This document shows positions 27,340 through 35,739 of a stretch of DNA of 64,000 bases, piece by piece. The stretch is from Halieaceae bacterium. GTDB lineage: Bacteria; Pseudomonadota; Gammaproteobacteria; Pseudomonadales; Halieaceae. Within the stretch, counting starts at the first letter, position 1. Each line of letters opens with the position of its first letter. The DNA lies in contig CABYND010000004.1 in the NCBI GenBank assembly GCA_902520195.1, forward strand, positions 1 through 64,000, written 5' to 3'. The translations under genes and the position numbers were made by a program. The notes under the pieces were generated by a model that made no database searches, had not been told where the DNA came from, and saw nothing but the letters and a program-made list of their open reading frames with translations.

Positions 27340-28552
27340 GACCGATATCCTCAGAAACGACATCACTGACCCATTCGCGGGAGAGCGCCTTAAGGTCTCC
27401 TACTTTCACGACCGGGAGAAGGTGCTGAACCTCCGGGATGCGTGGTCGTCATGGAACGGGTTTAAATTTGCCGACTATTACTATGATGTCGATTACGAGT
27501 ATTTCTGCATTCGCAACACTTGCGGTACCTATGATATCTGTCCGATGCAGAAATATTTGGTTGAGGGTGAAGACGCCCTGCCGATGCTCAATCGTATGGT
27601 GACCCGCGATCTAAACAAGCTCAGGGACAATCGCGTGACCTACGTTGCGTGGTGTACTGACTCGGGCAGATTGATTGACGATGGCACGGTGTTCCGTCTT
27701 GGTGACAACCGCTATCTGCTGACCTGTGGCAGTCCCTGCTTGGCTTGGCTTCGCAAAAGCGCCTTTGGATTTGCCAACGTCGAGGTCACAGATGCGACAG
27801 AGGATTGGGCGGCCCTGTCGCTACAAGGCCCCACCAGTTTCGCTGTGTTGCAGCGGATGGGTCTCGATGGGGTTGCTGCCCTTAAACCCTTCGACATTGG
27901 TCATTTCCCCTTTCTGGGCGGCACACTCATGGTGTCTCGCACGGGATTCACCGGCGACTTGGGTTACGAGCTATGGATTGACCCGGAGTTGGCTTTGCAG
28001 TTCTGGGATGCCTTGTATGCTGCGGGCGCCGACTTTGGTATCCAGCCCTATGGCGAATCAGCCACGAACATGGCGCGCCTTGAAGCGGGATTCATCATGC
28101 CTTACATGGAATTTAATGAGGCGCTCAAAACGGTCAATTTTGAGTACGATCAGACGCCGTTTGAGTTGGATCTCGGATGGCTGGTGGATTTTAAAAAACC
28201 TCACTTCAACGGACGAGCGGCGTTGTTGGAACAAAAGCGCAACGGTCCCAAAGTGCTTCTCACGAAGTTGAATATCGAAGGCAATAAGCCGGCTGAGGAG
28301 TCGATCTTGTATAGCGATGAGAATTGCTCATGCGAGATTGGCTATGTGACTTCGGCAATGTGGTCGCCAGCGGTCAAGGCCAACATCGCATTGGCGATGA
28401 TTGATACTGCTGCGCTGAAGGGTGAGATCTGGGCAGAAATTTATTACCAGCGCGAGTTGCGACACCACCATAAGGTGGCGCGGTGCACTATTCAGAGCAA
28501 GCCTTTCTGGTCTCCAGACCGGGCAAGACTCACCCCTCCAGGGCTGGTCTAA
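27329..28552 (+). CDS. GcvT-like folate-dependent aminomethyltransferase family protein
   Basis: A 407-residue GcvT-fold protein. ATG 27329 lies inside the end of the preceding gene with CTGAGGA 9 bases upstream. The GcvT hallmarks are visible: SGRLIDDGTVFRL (acidic pair near the folate), SLQGPTSFAVL, SRTGFTGDLGYELW, ATNMARLEAGFI, and a C-terminal barrel (GYVTSAMWSPAVKANIALAM). Relatives demethylate or strip a one-carbon unit from glycine, dimethylglycine, sarcosine, DMSP or methoxy compounds onto tetrahydrofolate. It is not DmdA by motif. It is coupled to two PYROXD2-type oxidoreductases, so a joint oxidation and demethylation pathway is the best hypothesis. Confidence 0.85.
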   Translation: MTNRTDILRNDITDPFAGERLKVSYFHDREKVLNLRDAWSSWNGFKFADYYYDVDYEYFCIRNTCGTYDICPMQKYLVEGEDALPMLNRMVTRDLNKLRDNRVTYVAWCTDSGRLIDDGTVFRLGDNRYLLTCGSPCLAWLRKSAFGFANVEVTDATEDWAALSLQGPTSFAVLQRMGLDGVAALKPFDIGHFPFLGGTLMVSRTGFTGDLGYELWIDPELALQFWDALYAAGADFGIQPYGESATNMARLEAGFIMPYMEFNEALKTVNFEYDQTPFELDLGWLVDFKKPHFNGRAALLEQKRNGPKVLLTKLNIEGNKPAEESILYSDENCSCEIGYVTSAMWSPAVKANIALAMIDTAALKGEIWAEIYYQRELRHHHKVARCTIQSKPFWSPDRARLTPPGLV

Positions 28553-28578
28553 TTCAGTAGCAAGGCAGCCTTCGTTAT

Positions 28579-29442
28579 TCAGTTGGCACCGCTGGTTTCC
28601 CCAGCAGCAGGTATTGTCGACTGAGCGATCTCTTTGCGCCATTCAGAGAGGTTCATGCCGATTGCCATGAAGCCAAGAATCCAGAGTGCTTCGTCCCAGG
28701 CAAATATCCAATGTCCGCGATGAGCCCAATAGGCGGCGAGGCACCATAGGATGCCGTAGAGCACACCCTTTGTCGTCGTTGCGAAGGAAAGAAGTCGACT
28801 GCTGCTGATGCCGCGATCCTGCAATCGGATTCGGAGTTCTATCAAGAACAGGATAAACAGCCAAACGACTACCTCAACAAGGTCAACCCATGCGAGTTCG
28901 AGCTCTATTGTCATGCCCGCTGCGTCGCTAATGACCTGGCCTTGGGAGAAAATGTAGAACTCGCTGCCTGTAGACAGCGTGCCGCAATTGCTGGCATCGA
29001 GTTCCCAGTATTCGAGGTTGCGCGTAAACGACAGGCCGTCGTTCGCGAAGGCACATAGTGCGGAGTCGACGTGGTGAGTGGCGGCTGCTAAGTCGACAAG
29101 GTATTCCCCAAACGCAAAGACTGCGTGACCGATTGCCAGGTAGCAGATCAGACGAATCACGTTCATCGCCATGACGCGACCGCGCGTAATAGCATCGTCT
29201 GATAGTACGTAAGTCTGCAGCTCGAGGAGGAAAAGCAGGATGAACCAACCAAGCTCGTCCAGCGTGGTGGCGAAGTTACTGGTCCAGTCGTACCAGCGCC
29301 ATCCGGAGTGGAAGGTGTGTTGCGCCTGCTCGATATCGTTGCTTATGTAGTGGGCAAAGTTCACGAGCAATAGGGCATAGACCGCAAGCTTTAATCGCTG
29401 CTTAACGTCAAGCGATTGCCACCATGTCCGCTGTGTGCTCAT
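28579..29442 (-). CDS. membrane protein with internal duplication, unknown function
   Basis: A 287-residue membrane protein with about seven or eight hydrophobic segments. I do not recognise it. Two parts look like copies: LDELGWFILLFLLELQTYVL with a later DDAITRG, and LVEVVVWLFILFLIELRIRL with DRGISSS. Each is followed by another pair of helices. A short soluble loop between them carries two cysteines (SALCAFAND and SNCGTLSTG), which could form a disulfide in the periplasm. It is convergent with the GcvT-like gene and divergent from the AraC regulator. Two-fold membrane proteins of this sort can be channels, transporters or voltage-sensor-like units; none can be chosen here. Confidence 0.65.
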   Translation of the reverse strand: MSTQRTWWQSLDVKQRLKLAVYALLLVNFAHYISNDIEQAQHTFHSGWRWYDWTSNFATTLDELGWFILLFLLELQTYVLSDDAITRGRVMAMNVIRLICYLAIGHAVFAFGEYLVDLAAATHHVDSALCAFANDGLSFTRNLEYWELDASNCGTLSTGSEFYIFSQGQVISDAAGMTIELELAWVDLVEVVVWLFILFLIELRIRLQDRGISSSRLLSFATTTKGVLYGILWCLAAYWAHRGHWIFAWDEALWILGFMAIGMNLSEWRKEIAQSTIPAAGETSGAN

Positions 29443-29660
29443 ACACCCAACCCTTTGATCCTGTCAGTGAGCCTCTCGCTCTCGGGAATTTTGGCATTGT
29501 TCACTGCGCATGCCGATCCTGAGACGACCCTTACTACCCTAATGGACTGACAATGAATAGCTGTAGCACCCGATAGGCTCAAAGAATGGGGAAAGGTTGC
29601 TTAGGTCTGGTCATTCACTCAGTATATTCAGCCCGTCTCACCAGCATAGCGGCGGAAGTC
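29443..29660. promoter_or_regulatory. divergent intergenic region before the AraC regulator
   Basis: About 220 bases between two divergent genes. I see no gene and no clear operator; it must hold the promoters of the membrane protein and of the regulator. A possible ribosome site GCGGAAG precedes the ATG at 29661 discussed with the regulator. Confidence 0.3.
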
Positions 29661-29685
29661 ATGAAAAAAGTCGAAGCCACCTCTT

Positions 29686-30435
29686 TTGGTAACCAGTTAT
29701 CTCGAGGCCTGGAATGAGCAAGATGCCAATTCTGTCACAGAGCATCTTTGCCCCAACGGACACTACATTGATGAGGTGTTTCAGCAGCAGATCAGTAGAG
29801 AGGCCTTGTTTGAAGAATTGGTCGACTATTTCCAAAGCGACCATTATTTCCATGAGGTCACAGGCGATATCCTGACCAACGGTAAAACCATCGCATTTCA
29901 GTACTGTGCCAAGCCTATGGCGCCCGATAGTCGGACGGCAATTTGGCACGGTGCCGAGTTCATTACGCTACGTGGGAACTCGGCTCTAGAGATTCGCGAC
30001 TACTATCAGGCGCCCGTTAGCCTGCCACGCAGCCAGCGAGGTGACGACGCAGCTAGATATATGAAGTCTGGTTTGCGCGAGGAGACGATGGCGCAACTGC
30101 TAGAGGCGCTGGAGCGCCTCATGGTGGAAAGGCAGCTGTATTTAGACCCGGAGTTGTCGCTGCCTAAGCTGGCCGATTACCTGGACACGACCGTGAATCA
30201 TGTCTCACAAACGATTAACGCCGGTTTGCAAACAACGTTCTTTGATTACATCAATCAGAAGCGGGTGGAGGCGGCGATCAAGCTGATGCAGTCAGATACC
30301 AGTTCCCGGGAAGCGATTCTCGATATCGCATTGGAGGTTGGTTTCAACTCGACCTCAACTTTTTATAACGCGTTTCGCAAGGTCACTGGGCAGACCCCCG
30401 GTGCTTACCGTCAGCGGATGTTGTCAAAAGCCTGA
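29686..30435 (+). CDS. AraC-family regulator with SnoaL-like N-terminal domain
   Basis: A protein of about 249 residues. The first 120 residues look like a SnoaL/NTF2-like ligand pocket (SYLEAWNEQDANSVTEHL, then FITLRGNSALEIRDYY). The last 110 residues are an AraC DNA-binding domain: LSLPKLADYLDTTVNHVSQ, TFFDYINQKRVEAA and the signature ILDIALEVGFNSTSTFYNAF followed by KVTGQTPGAYR. As drawn it starts at TTG 29686. An ATG at 29661 with six following A residues is one base out of frame, and removing one A would give an ATG-started protein with eight more residues. It lies tail to tail with the PuuA-like gene and is a likely regulator of the amine cluster. Confidence 0.8.
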   Translation: MVTSYLEAWNEQDANSVTEHLCPNGHYIDEVFQQQISREALFEELVDYFQSDHYFHEVTGDILTNGKTIAFQYCAKPMAPDSRTAIWHGAEFITLRGNSALEIRDYYQAPVSLPRSQRGDDAARYMKSGLREETMAQLLEALERLMVERQLYLDPELSLPKLADYLDTTVNHVSQTINAGLQTTFFDYINQKRVEAAIKLMQSDTSSREAILDIALEVGFNSTSTFYNAFRKVTGQTPGAYRQRMLSKA

Positions 30436-30440
30436 GAGGC

Positions 30441-31823
30441 TCAGAGCGCTCTGAGGTACCAGGCATAATCTAGATCTGGGACCTCGGCGTGGTAGGCATT
30501 GCTCTCGCCTTGTCGGATGGCGGTATAGATCCGCACAAACTCCTCACCAAAATAGCCAGGTAAAATCTCGCTGCCGTCTAACAATTCAATCGCTTTATCA
30601 ACACGAGCGGGCAGGGTTGTCTCGTCTTCCGACAAGTCAGCATCCCGGGGCACTGGCTCTCCGGGGTCGATAGCGCTTTTTAGCCCATAGTGAATACCTG
30701 CCAGGACTGCCGCCAGCACCAAATAGGGGTTGGCCTCTGCACCCGCCACCCGGTGCTCAATACGTCGGTTATGCTCGGTCGATCGCGGGATGCGCAGTGC
30801 AACCTCGCGATGATCGTATCCCCAACTTTTCCCCGAAGGTGCCAATGCGCCAGCTCTGAACCGCCGATAGGAGTTGGCGTGAGGTGCGAAGCACAGCATG
30901 GATTCATCAAGAAGCCTGCCTAGCCCACCAACGGCATGGCGTAGGCGTGGCATCAGGCGCGGTGGCTCCACCGGGTCGGGATCCGCAAAGACGTTAGTGC
31001 CTTCTTTGTCGTAGACGCTGGCATGAATATGCATGCCACTGCCGGCCAATTCACCAAAAGGCTTCGCCATGAACGTAGCGCCGTAACCGTGCTTTCTGGC
31101 TACGCCCTTCACAATGCGTCTGAGCAAGAGCGCGTGAGTGCCTGCTACGACCGCGTCGGCCTGATGTAGCGTGTTGATCTCCCATTGTCCCGGGGAGAAC
31201 TCGCCGTGCAGTGTGGTCAGCGGCACGCCCTGAAGCTCGCTGGCGATTCTGACGTCGTTCAGAAAGGCATCGCAGTCGAAGAGGTCATCGGCCATGCAGT
31301 ATTGGATGCCCTGCTGCTCGAGATTCGTGCCCGGGATATTGCCCTTCAAGGGCATCGGGCGGCTGTCATCAGTATTAGCAAGAAGATAAAACTCCAACTC
31401 TGTTGCGACTGTAGTCGAGAGACCGTCTGCGTGATACCGAGCGAGTACGTTTTCCAATGGCTGGCGGGGGTCTACCCAGTCCAATTCGCCGTTGTCCTGG
31501 GTGTAGGCCACCATGACTTGAGCGACTGGGGAGTCATACCAGGGTGCCGGCGCGAGCGTACCCGAGACGGGCAGAATGATTTGATCGGGGTCACCACCGA
31601 GCTCTGAAAGGGGAATTTCGTCGTACCAATCTCCCCTTGCGCCTAGCAGGGGCGCAGAGCGAGGCGTCAGAAAGGTGCCGTCAAAGAGTCTTGAGAACTC
31701 CGAGCGATGAATACGCTTTGCGCGCAACATACCCGAGATATCGGGCATCAGCAGTTCCAGCACCTGAGTGTCAGGATACGTTTTTAAGAACTGCTCTAGT
31801 TCTGCCGCGTCGGCATAGTTCAT
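30441..31823 (-). CDS. glutamine-synthetase family protein, PuuA-like
   Basis: A 460-residue member of the glutamine synthetase superfamily. The beta-grasp start (VLELLMPDISGMLRAKRI) and catalytic motifs TELEFYLL, GEFSPGQWEINTLH, GSGMHIHASV and RRFRAGALAPSGKSWGYD are typical of gamma-glutamylpolyamine synthetases such as PuuA rather than of GlnA. PuuA joins glutamate to putrescine with ATP in the cytoplasm. The divergent gene encodes a PuuB-like oxidase, which is the next step of the same pathway. Homologues also act on ethanolamine, isopropylamine or methylamine, so the amine is not certain. Confidence 0.85.
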   Translation of the reverse strand: MNYADAAELEQFLKTYPDTQVLELLMPDISGMLRAKRIHRSEFSRLFDGTFLTPRSAPLLGARGDWYDEIPLSELGGDPDQIILPVSGTLAPAPWYDSPVAQVMVAYTQDNGELDWVDPRQPLENVLARYHADGLSTTVATELEFYLLANTDDSRPMPLKGNIPGTNLEQQGIQYCMADDLFDCDAFLNDVRIASELQGVPLTTLHGEFSPGQWEINTLHQADAVVAGTHALLLRRIVKGVARKHGYGATFMAKPFGELAGSGMHIHASVYDKEGTNVFADPDPVEPPRLMPRLRHAVGGLGRLLDESMLCFAPHANSYRRFRAGALAPSGKSWGYDHREVALRIPRSTEHNRRIEHRVAGAEANPYLVLAAVLAGIHYGLKSAIDPGEPVPRDADLSEDETTLPARVDKAIELLDGSEILPGYFGEEFVRIYTAIRQGESNAYHAEVPDLDYAWYLRAL

Positions 31824-31907
31824 GCTCTATTTCCCTTATTACCCACAACAGCAAGCTTAGGGCTGCACTCGCGTTTGTCTACCAGTCGTATAGGCCGCCA
31901 TTCGATA

Positions 31908-31927
31908 GTGTATTAACTTCGATACAC
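31908..31927. promoter_or_regulatory. inverted repeat in the divergent promoter of the PuuA/PuuB-like pair
   Basis: GTGTAT at 31908-31913 and ATACAC at 31922-31927 form a six-base inverted repeat with an eight-base spacer, centrally placed between the two divergent starts at 31823 and 32002. The size suits a dimeric regulator. Its owner is unknown; the AraC regulator at 29686 is a candidate by position only. Confidence 0.45.
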
Positions 31928-32001
31928 TCTGATCGGTAAGTCAAGAAAACGATGCGGAGGGCAATTGCCGTCCACCGCTTTTCGCCCTTGGAGAGAGCCC
32001 C

Positions 32002-33303
32002 ATGTTTGGACTGCGCGCGATAAAAGACTCTTCTGAGCACACCGGATCCTATTACGCGGCATCACGCAGCCCCGCATTCGAGTATCCACCACTGACCGAC
32101 GCAATTGAGTGTGATGTTGTGGTCGTCGGAGGGGGCTTTTCTGGTGTGAACACAGCGGTTGAGCTCGCAGAGCGTGGTTATGAGGTGGTGCTGATTGAGG
32201 CCAATCGAATCGGGTGGGGCGCAAGCGGTCGCAATGGTGGTCAAATTATCGGTGGCATTGGTCATACCCCAGAACGATTTAAGAAATCTATTGGTGAGGA
32301 GGGTATCAATACGATTTATCAAATGGGTATTGAGGCCCGCGATATTATTAAAGAGCGCGTTGAAACCTACAACATTGATTGTGATCTGAAGTGGGGTTAT
32401 TGCGATGTGGCGTTGAAGCCGCGGCACATGAAAGATTTTGCCGAGTGGCGTGACTGGGAGAAAACCATTGGTAACCCACATCCTTACACGCTGCTGGATG
32501 CGAGCGAGCTGAAAGAATTCGTGAACTCTGATCGGTATCTCGGTGGGCTTCACAATACGGCCAATGGCCACATTCATCCTCTGAACCTCTGCATTGGCGA
32601 GGCTGCTGCGGCAGTCAGAAGAGGCGCCCGTATTTTTGAGCAAACCCGGGCGCTGGAGATCATGCCTGGAGACAGGCCCGTCGTGAAGACCGAGCACGGT
32701 CGCTTGACCGCCAAGCATGTTGTGCTGGCGGGCAATGCGTATATGCGAAAGTTGATTCCAAAGCTCAGCACCCGGGTGTTGCCCTCAGCCAGCTCGGTAA
32801 TTGCCACGGAGCCTTTGTCCGAATCGCTTGCTCAAAACTTATTACCCGGTGACGTCGCCGTGTGTGATCCCCGAACCGCGCTGGATTACTTTAGGCTCTC
32901 TGCTGATCGCCGCATGTTGTTTGGCGGGCTGTCTAATTACACCGGTATGGAACCCAAAAATCTGGTCGCGGTGATGCGCAAGAAAATGCGCAATGTGTTC
33001 CCCGATCTCGCGGACATCAGAGTGGATTACGCCTGGAGTGGTTGGATTGGCATTGGCATCAATCGTATGCCGCAGCTTGGCGAGCTGGCGCCGAATATTC
33101 GCTATGTTCAGGCTTATTCAGGGCATGGTGTGGCACCGACCCACATCATGGCCAAGATCACCGCTGAGAGCATTGCCGGCGAATCTGACCGTTTCAACGT
33201 GATGGCGGCCATTCCCCATATGCCCTTTCCGGGAGGACGAGTGTTCGGCAGGCCATTGCTTGCTGCGGGTATGGCGTATTACAAGCTGATGGACCTGCGG
33301 TAA
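32002..33303 (+). CDS. FAD-dependent amine oxidase, PuuB-like (DAO family)
   Basis: A 433-residue flavoprotein of the D-amino-acid-oxidase fold. The N-terminal FAD motif is VVVVGGGFSGVNTAVELAE with the glycines at 43-48; WGASGRNGGQIIGG marks the flavin-contacting region as in gamma-glutamylputrescine oxidase PuuB, and the C-terminal GHGVAPTHIMAK closes the fold. PuuB oxidises gamma-glutamylputrescine to the aldehyde, with hydrogen peroxide. GGAGAG upstream of the ATG is a good ribosome site. It is divergent from the PuuA-like gene. No gene for the next enzymes (aldehyde dehydrogenase, glutamyl hydrolase) is in the window. Confidence 0.87.
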   Translation: MFGLRAIKDSSEHTGSYYAASRSPAFEYPPLTDAIECDVVVVGGGFSGVNTAVELAERGYEVVLIEANRIGWGASGRNGGQIIGGIGHTPERFKKSIGEEGINTIYQMGIEARDIIKERVETYNIDCDLKWGYCDVALKPRHMKDFAEWRDWEKTIGNPHPYTLLDASELKEFVNSDRYLGGLHNTANGHIHPLNLCIGEAAAAVRRGARIFEQTRALEIMPGDRPVVKTEHGRLTAKHVVLAGNAYMRKLIPKLSTRVLPSASSVIATEPLSESLAQNLLPGDVAVCDPRTALDYFRLSADRRMLFGGLSNYTGMEPKNLVAVMRKKMRNVFPDLADIRVDYAWSGWIGIGINRMPQLGELAPNIRYVQAYSGHGVAPTHIMAKITAESIAGESDRFNVMAAIPHMPFPGGRVFGRPLLAAGMAYYKLMDLR

Positions 33304-33313
33304 CGGTTATCGT

Positions 33314-33685
33314 TTACGCCGCCTCGTCTGGCACCATCATGGCGTAGACCTTACGAACTTTTTCAATTACCTCGGCAGTGCCTTTCCAGCCTTTTGGGAA
33401 GACCCAGCTATCGCCTGCTTTGACCTCCGAGACCACGCCTCTCTCCGAAGTAAAGCGCCAATGGCCCTCCAGCAGGTAGCAGAATTCTGTGAGTTCAAGA
33501 TCAAGCTCCAAAGTGCCGGGCTCGCACTCCCACGTGCCGGTGTATAGCTGACCCTTGGCCAACTCGCCCTCAAAAAAACCGGCATTAGTTTGCAGGGGCA
33601 GTGCGCCCACTGGCTCCCCAAACGATTCGCATTCCTCAAGTACTGTCAGCGCTGCAGGCTGCTTTTGAATACTGATTTCCGTCAT
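33314..33685 (-). CDS. cytoplasmic cupin (Cupin_3 / DUF861)
   Basis: A 123-residue single-barrel cupin: WECEPGTLELDLELTEFCYLLEGHWRF in the first motif region, and AGDSWVFPKGWKGTAEV in the second. It belongs to the DUF861 group related to ureidoglycine aminohydrolase barrels, which sits near amine oxidation genes in many genomes. Function unknown. There is no signal peptide. It is convergent with the PuuB-like gene with a ten-base gap and divergent from the sodium symporter gene. A second, exported cupin of the same group is at 40845. Confidence 0.8.
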   Translation of the reverse strand: MTEISIQKQPAALTVLEECESFGEPVGALPLQTNAGFFEGELAKGQLYTGTWECEPGTLELDLELTEFCYLLEGHWRFTSERGVVSEVKAGDSWVFPKGWKGTAEVIEKVRKVYAMMVPDEAA

Positions 33686-33967
33686 GACTTGCTCTCCGCC
33701 TGATGTATTTTCACCTCACAGGTTGCTTTGGAGCAGACGCCACCCGTGATGATTTAGGGTGCCCATTGTATGTGACGCAATGGTTGCTGCGCTTCCCAGC
33801 CCATATGCTCGCAGTCACGCACTTCCGCAATCAAGTACTCTATGTGAGTCAGCAATATGTAATGAGTAGTCAATGACGGGTGATGCGGTTGTGAGCGAAG
33901 CGCTCCTTCACGATGCGAATCGGGGCATCTGGATGATCGCTGTTGATGCAATGTCGGATTACCGCCC

Positions 33968-35719
33968 ATGACGCTATTTGCTGCTACCACCGCTTTTTTC
34001 GTTTTCATCTTCGTGGTGATTGGCAACTACGCGGGCCGTCGCGTGAAGACGCTCGAGGACTACTACGTCGCAGGCCGGCGCGCGCCGACGTTTCTCATCA
34101 TCGGAACGCTAGTTGCGAGCAATATGAGCACAACCGTCTTCATGGGGGAGGCCGGTTTCACCTATGCGGGCCAATTGGGTCCTTACCTGTTGCTCCCCGG
34201 GCTCCCAGTTACAGGTTATGTCTTTGGCGCACTATTTTTTGGCACCTATCTGAGGCGCAGCAGAGCGACTACCGTAGCCGCTTTTTTCGGAGAGCGTTTT
34301 GCGTCTCCCGAGGTCCAGCGAATCGCCGGATGGACGGTAATACTGGGCCTGGGAGGGTATCTGCTGGTAGTGACACAGGGCGCGGCACTACTGCTCTCTG
34401 ATCTGACCGGTGTCAGCTACGCCGAAGGTGTTTTGATTGCGTGGTTGAGTTATTCCACGTTCACGCTGTATGCGGGCTCCAAGGGTGTGGTGATCACCGA
34501 CACGCTGATGTTCCTCTTGTTTACTGCTGCATCGTTCTTCGTGGTGGTGCACTTGGTTGATGGCTTTGGCGGTATCTCGCAGACGATCCAAGATCTCACG
34601 CGGCAGGACGTAAAGCCTGGCTTAATGAGCTGGCACGGCATCATCGGCGATGGGACCCCTTGGCCGACCGCATTGGACTTCTTAATTTGGTTTGTCTTGA
34701 TTGATCTGTCTTGGAGCCTCGTTTACGCCGTGAGCCCTTGGCAATCTAGCCGACACCTCATGGCCAAAAGCGAACACGTCGTACTGCGCGCGTCAATTTA
34801 TACCGTGCTGGTTGTCATCTTTTTGCAAATTGCCATTTACGGCGCCGGCGGTTCCGTGAACCTTGCAAACCCGGACATCGAGAATGAAGAGACGGTCTTG
34901 ATTTGGGCCGCTATGAATCTGGTGCCTAGCTACCTGGGCGCCATATTAGTTGCGGGTATCGTCTGCGCTGCGTTGTCATCGGCATCAACTTTTTTGTCGC
35001 TGGTTGGTTTTAGTGTGAGCAAAGATTTAGGCATTCAGAACACTGCTGCAAGCTTGGGTCGGACGCGCACAGCAATGGCGCTGATCAGCCTTGTGGTGCT
35101 CGGCCTAAGCCTTTTCCTGCCGCACAACCTGTTCTGGATCACGTTATTTATCGGGACAGTTTTTGCCTCCAGTTGGGGGCCGGTTGGATTGATGAGCATC
35201 TGGAGTCGATCGATCACCGCTCGCGGCGCGCGCTGGGGCATGCTCGCTGGCCTGCTCGCGAACATCGTACCGGCAGCGCTCGACTATATTGGGCTAATCG
35301 ATTTGCCCAGTTACATGGAGCCGGTTCTGCTGGGCATTGTTGCCTCTGTCCTGTTTGCTCGATTGGGCTCTAGAGGCGATGTCGTCTCAGAGGCAGAGCG
35401 AAATTATCGAACGCAGCTTCACCAAACACCTTCGGTCGATGTCGATCGGCGGGCGACACGGATCACGTTGCTGGCGCCTGCGCTCTTGATTGCTTACGGA
35501 TGTCTGATGCCATTCTTGCTACTGCAGTTTTATGTGGAGCCTTATCAGCTTGGTGCGGGCATCATCGAGCTGGGTGAGAGCATTGATTGGCATCATGCGG
35601 AGCCATGGTTCGTCATCGGCCCATTACTCATCCATGTGCCCCTGGGGGTGATTGCATGGCGGGTGATTCAACGTCGGTACTTACCGAGTGCGTCAATCGC
35701 GCCTGCCAGTCAGGCATGA
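33968..35719 (+). CDS. sodium:solute symporter (SSS family)
   Basis: A 583-residue inner-membrane protein with about 13 helices. Family marks are the early YAGRRVKTLEDYYVAGRRAP with GTLVASNMSTTVFMGEAGF, and SALSSASTFLSLVGFSVSKD for the sodium-binding region (C-AALSSAST). SSS members import proline, betaine, choline, pantothenate, polyamines or carboxylates with sodium. The position among amine-catabolic genes suggests that it imports the substrate of the cluster. The ribosome site before the ATG is weak, so the exact start is less sure. Confidence 0.88.
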   Translation: MTLFAATTAFFVFIFVVIGNYAGRRVKTLEDYYVAGRRAPTFLIIGTLVASNMSTTVFMGEAGFTYAGQLGPYLLLPGLPVTGYVFGALFFGTYLRRSRATTVAAFFGERFASPEVQRIAGWTVILGLGGYLLVVTQGAALLLSDLTGVSYAEGVLIAWLSYSTFTLYAGSKGVVITDTLMFLLFTAASFFVVVHLVDGFGGISQTIQDLTRQDVKPGLMSWHGIIGDGTPWPTALDFLIWFVLIDLSWSLVYAVSPWQSSRHLMAKSEHVVLRASIYTVLVVIFLQIAIYGAGGSVNLANPDIENEETVLIWAAMNLVPSYLGAILVAGIVCAALSSASTFLSLVGFSVSKDLGIQNTAASLGRTRTAMALISLVVLGLSLFLPHNLFWITLFIGTVFASSWGPVGLMSIWSRSITARGARWGMLAGLLANIVPAALDYIGLIDLPSYMEPVLLGIVASVLFARLGSRGDVVSEAERNYRTQLHQTPSVDVDRRATRITLLAPALLIAYGCLMPFLLLQFYVEPYQLGAGIIELGESIDWHHAEPWFVIGPLLIHVPLGVIAWRVIQRRYLPSASIAPASQA

Positions 35720-35739
35720 GCTATTTGGCTGTTCCGCCC

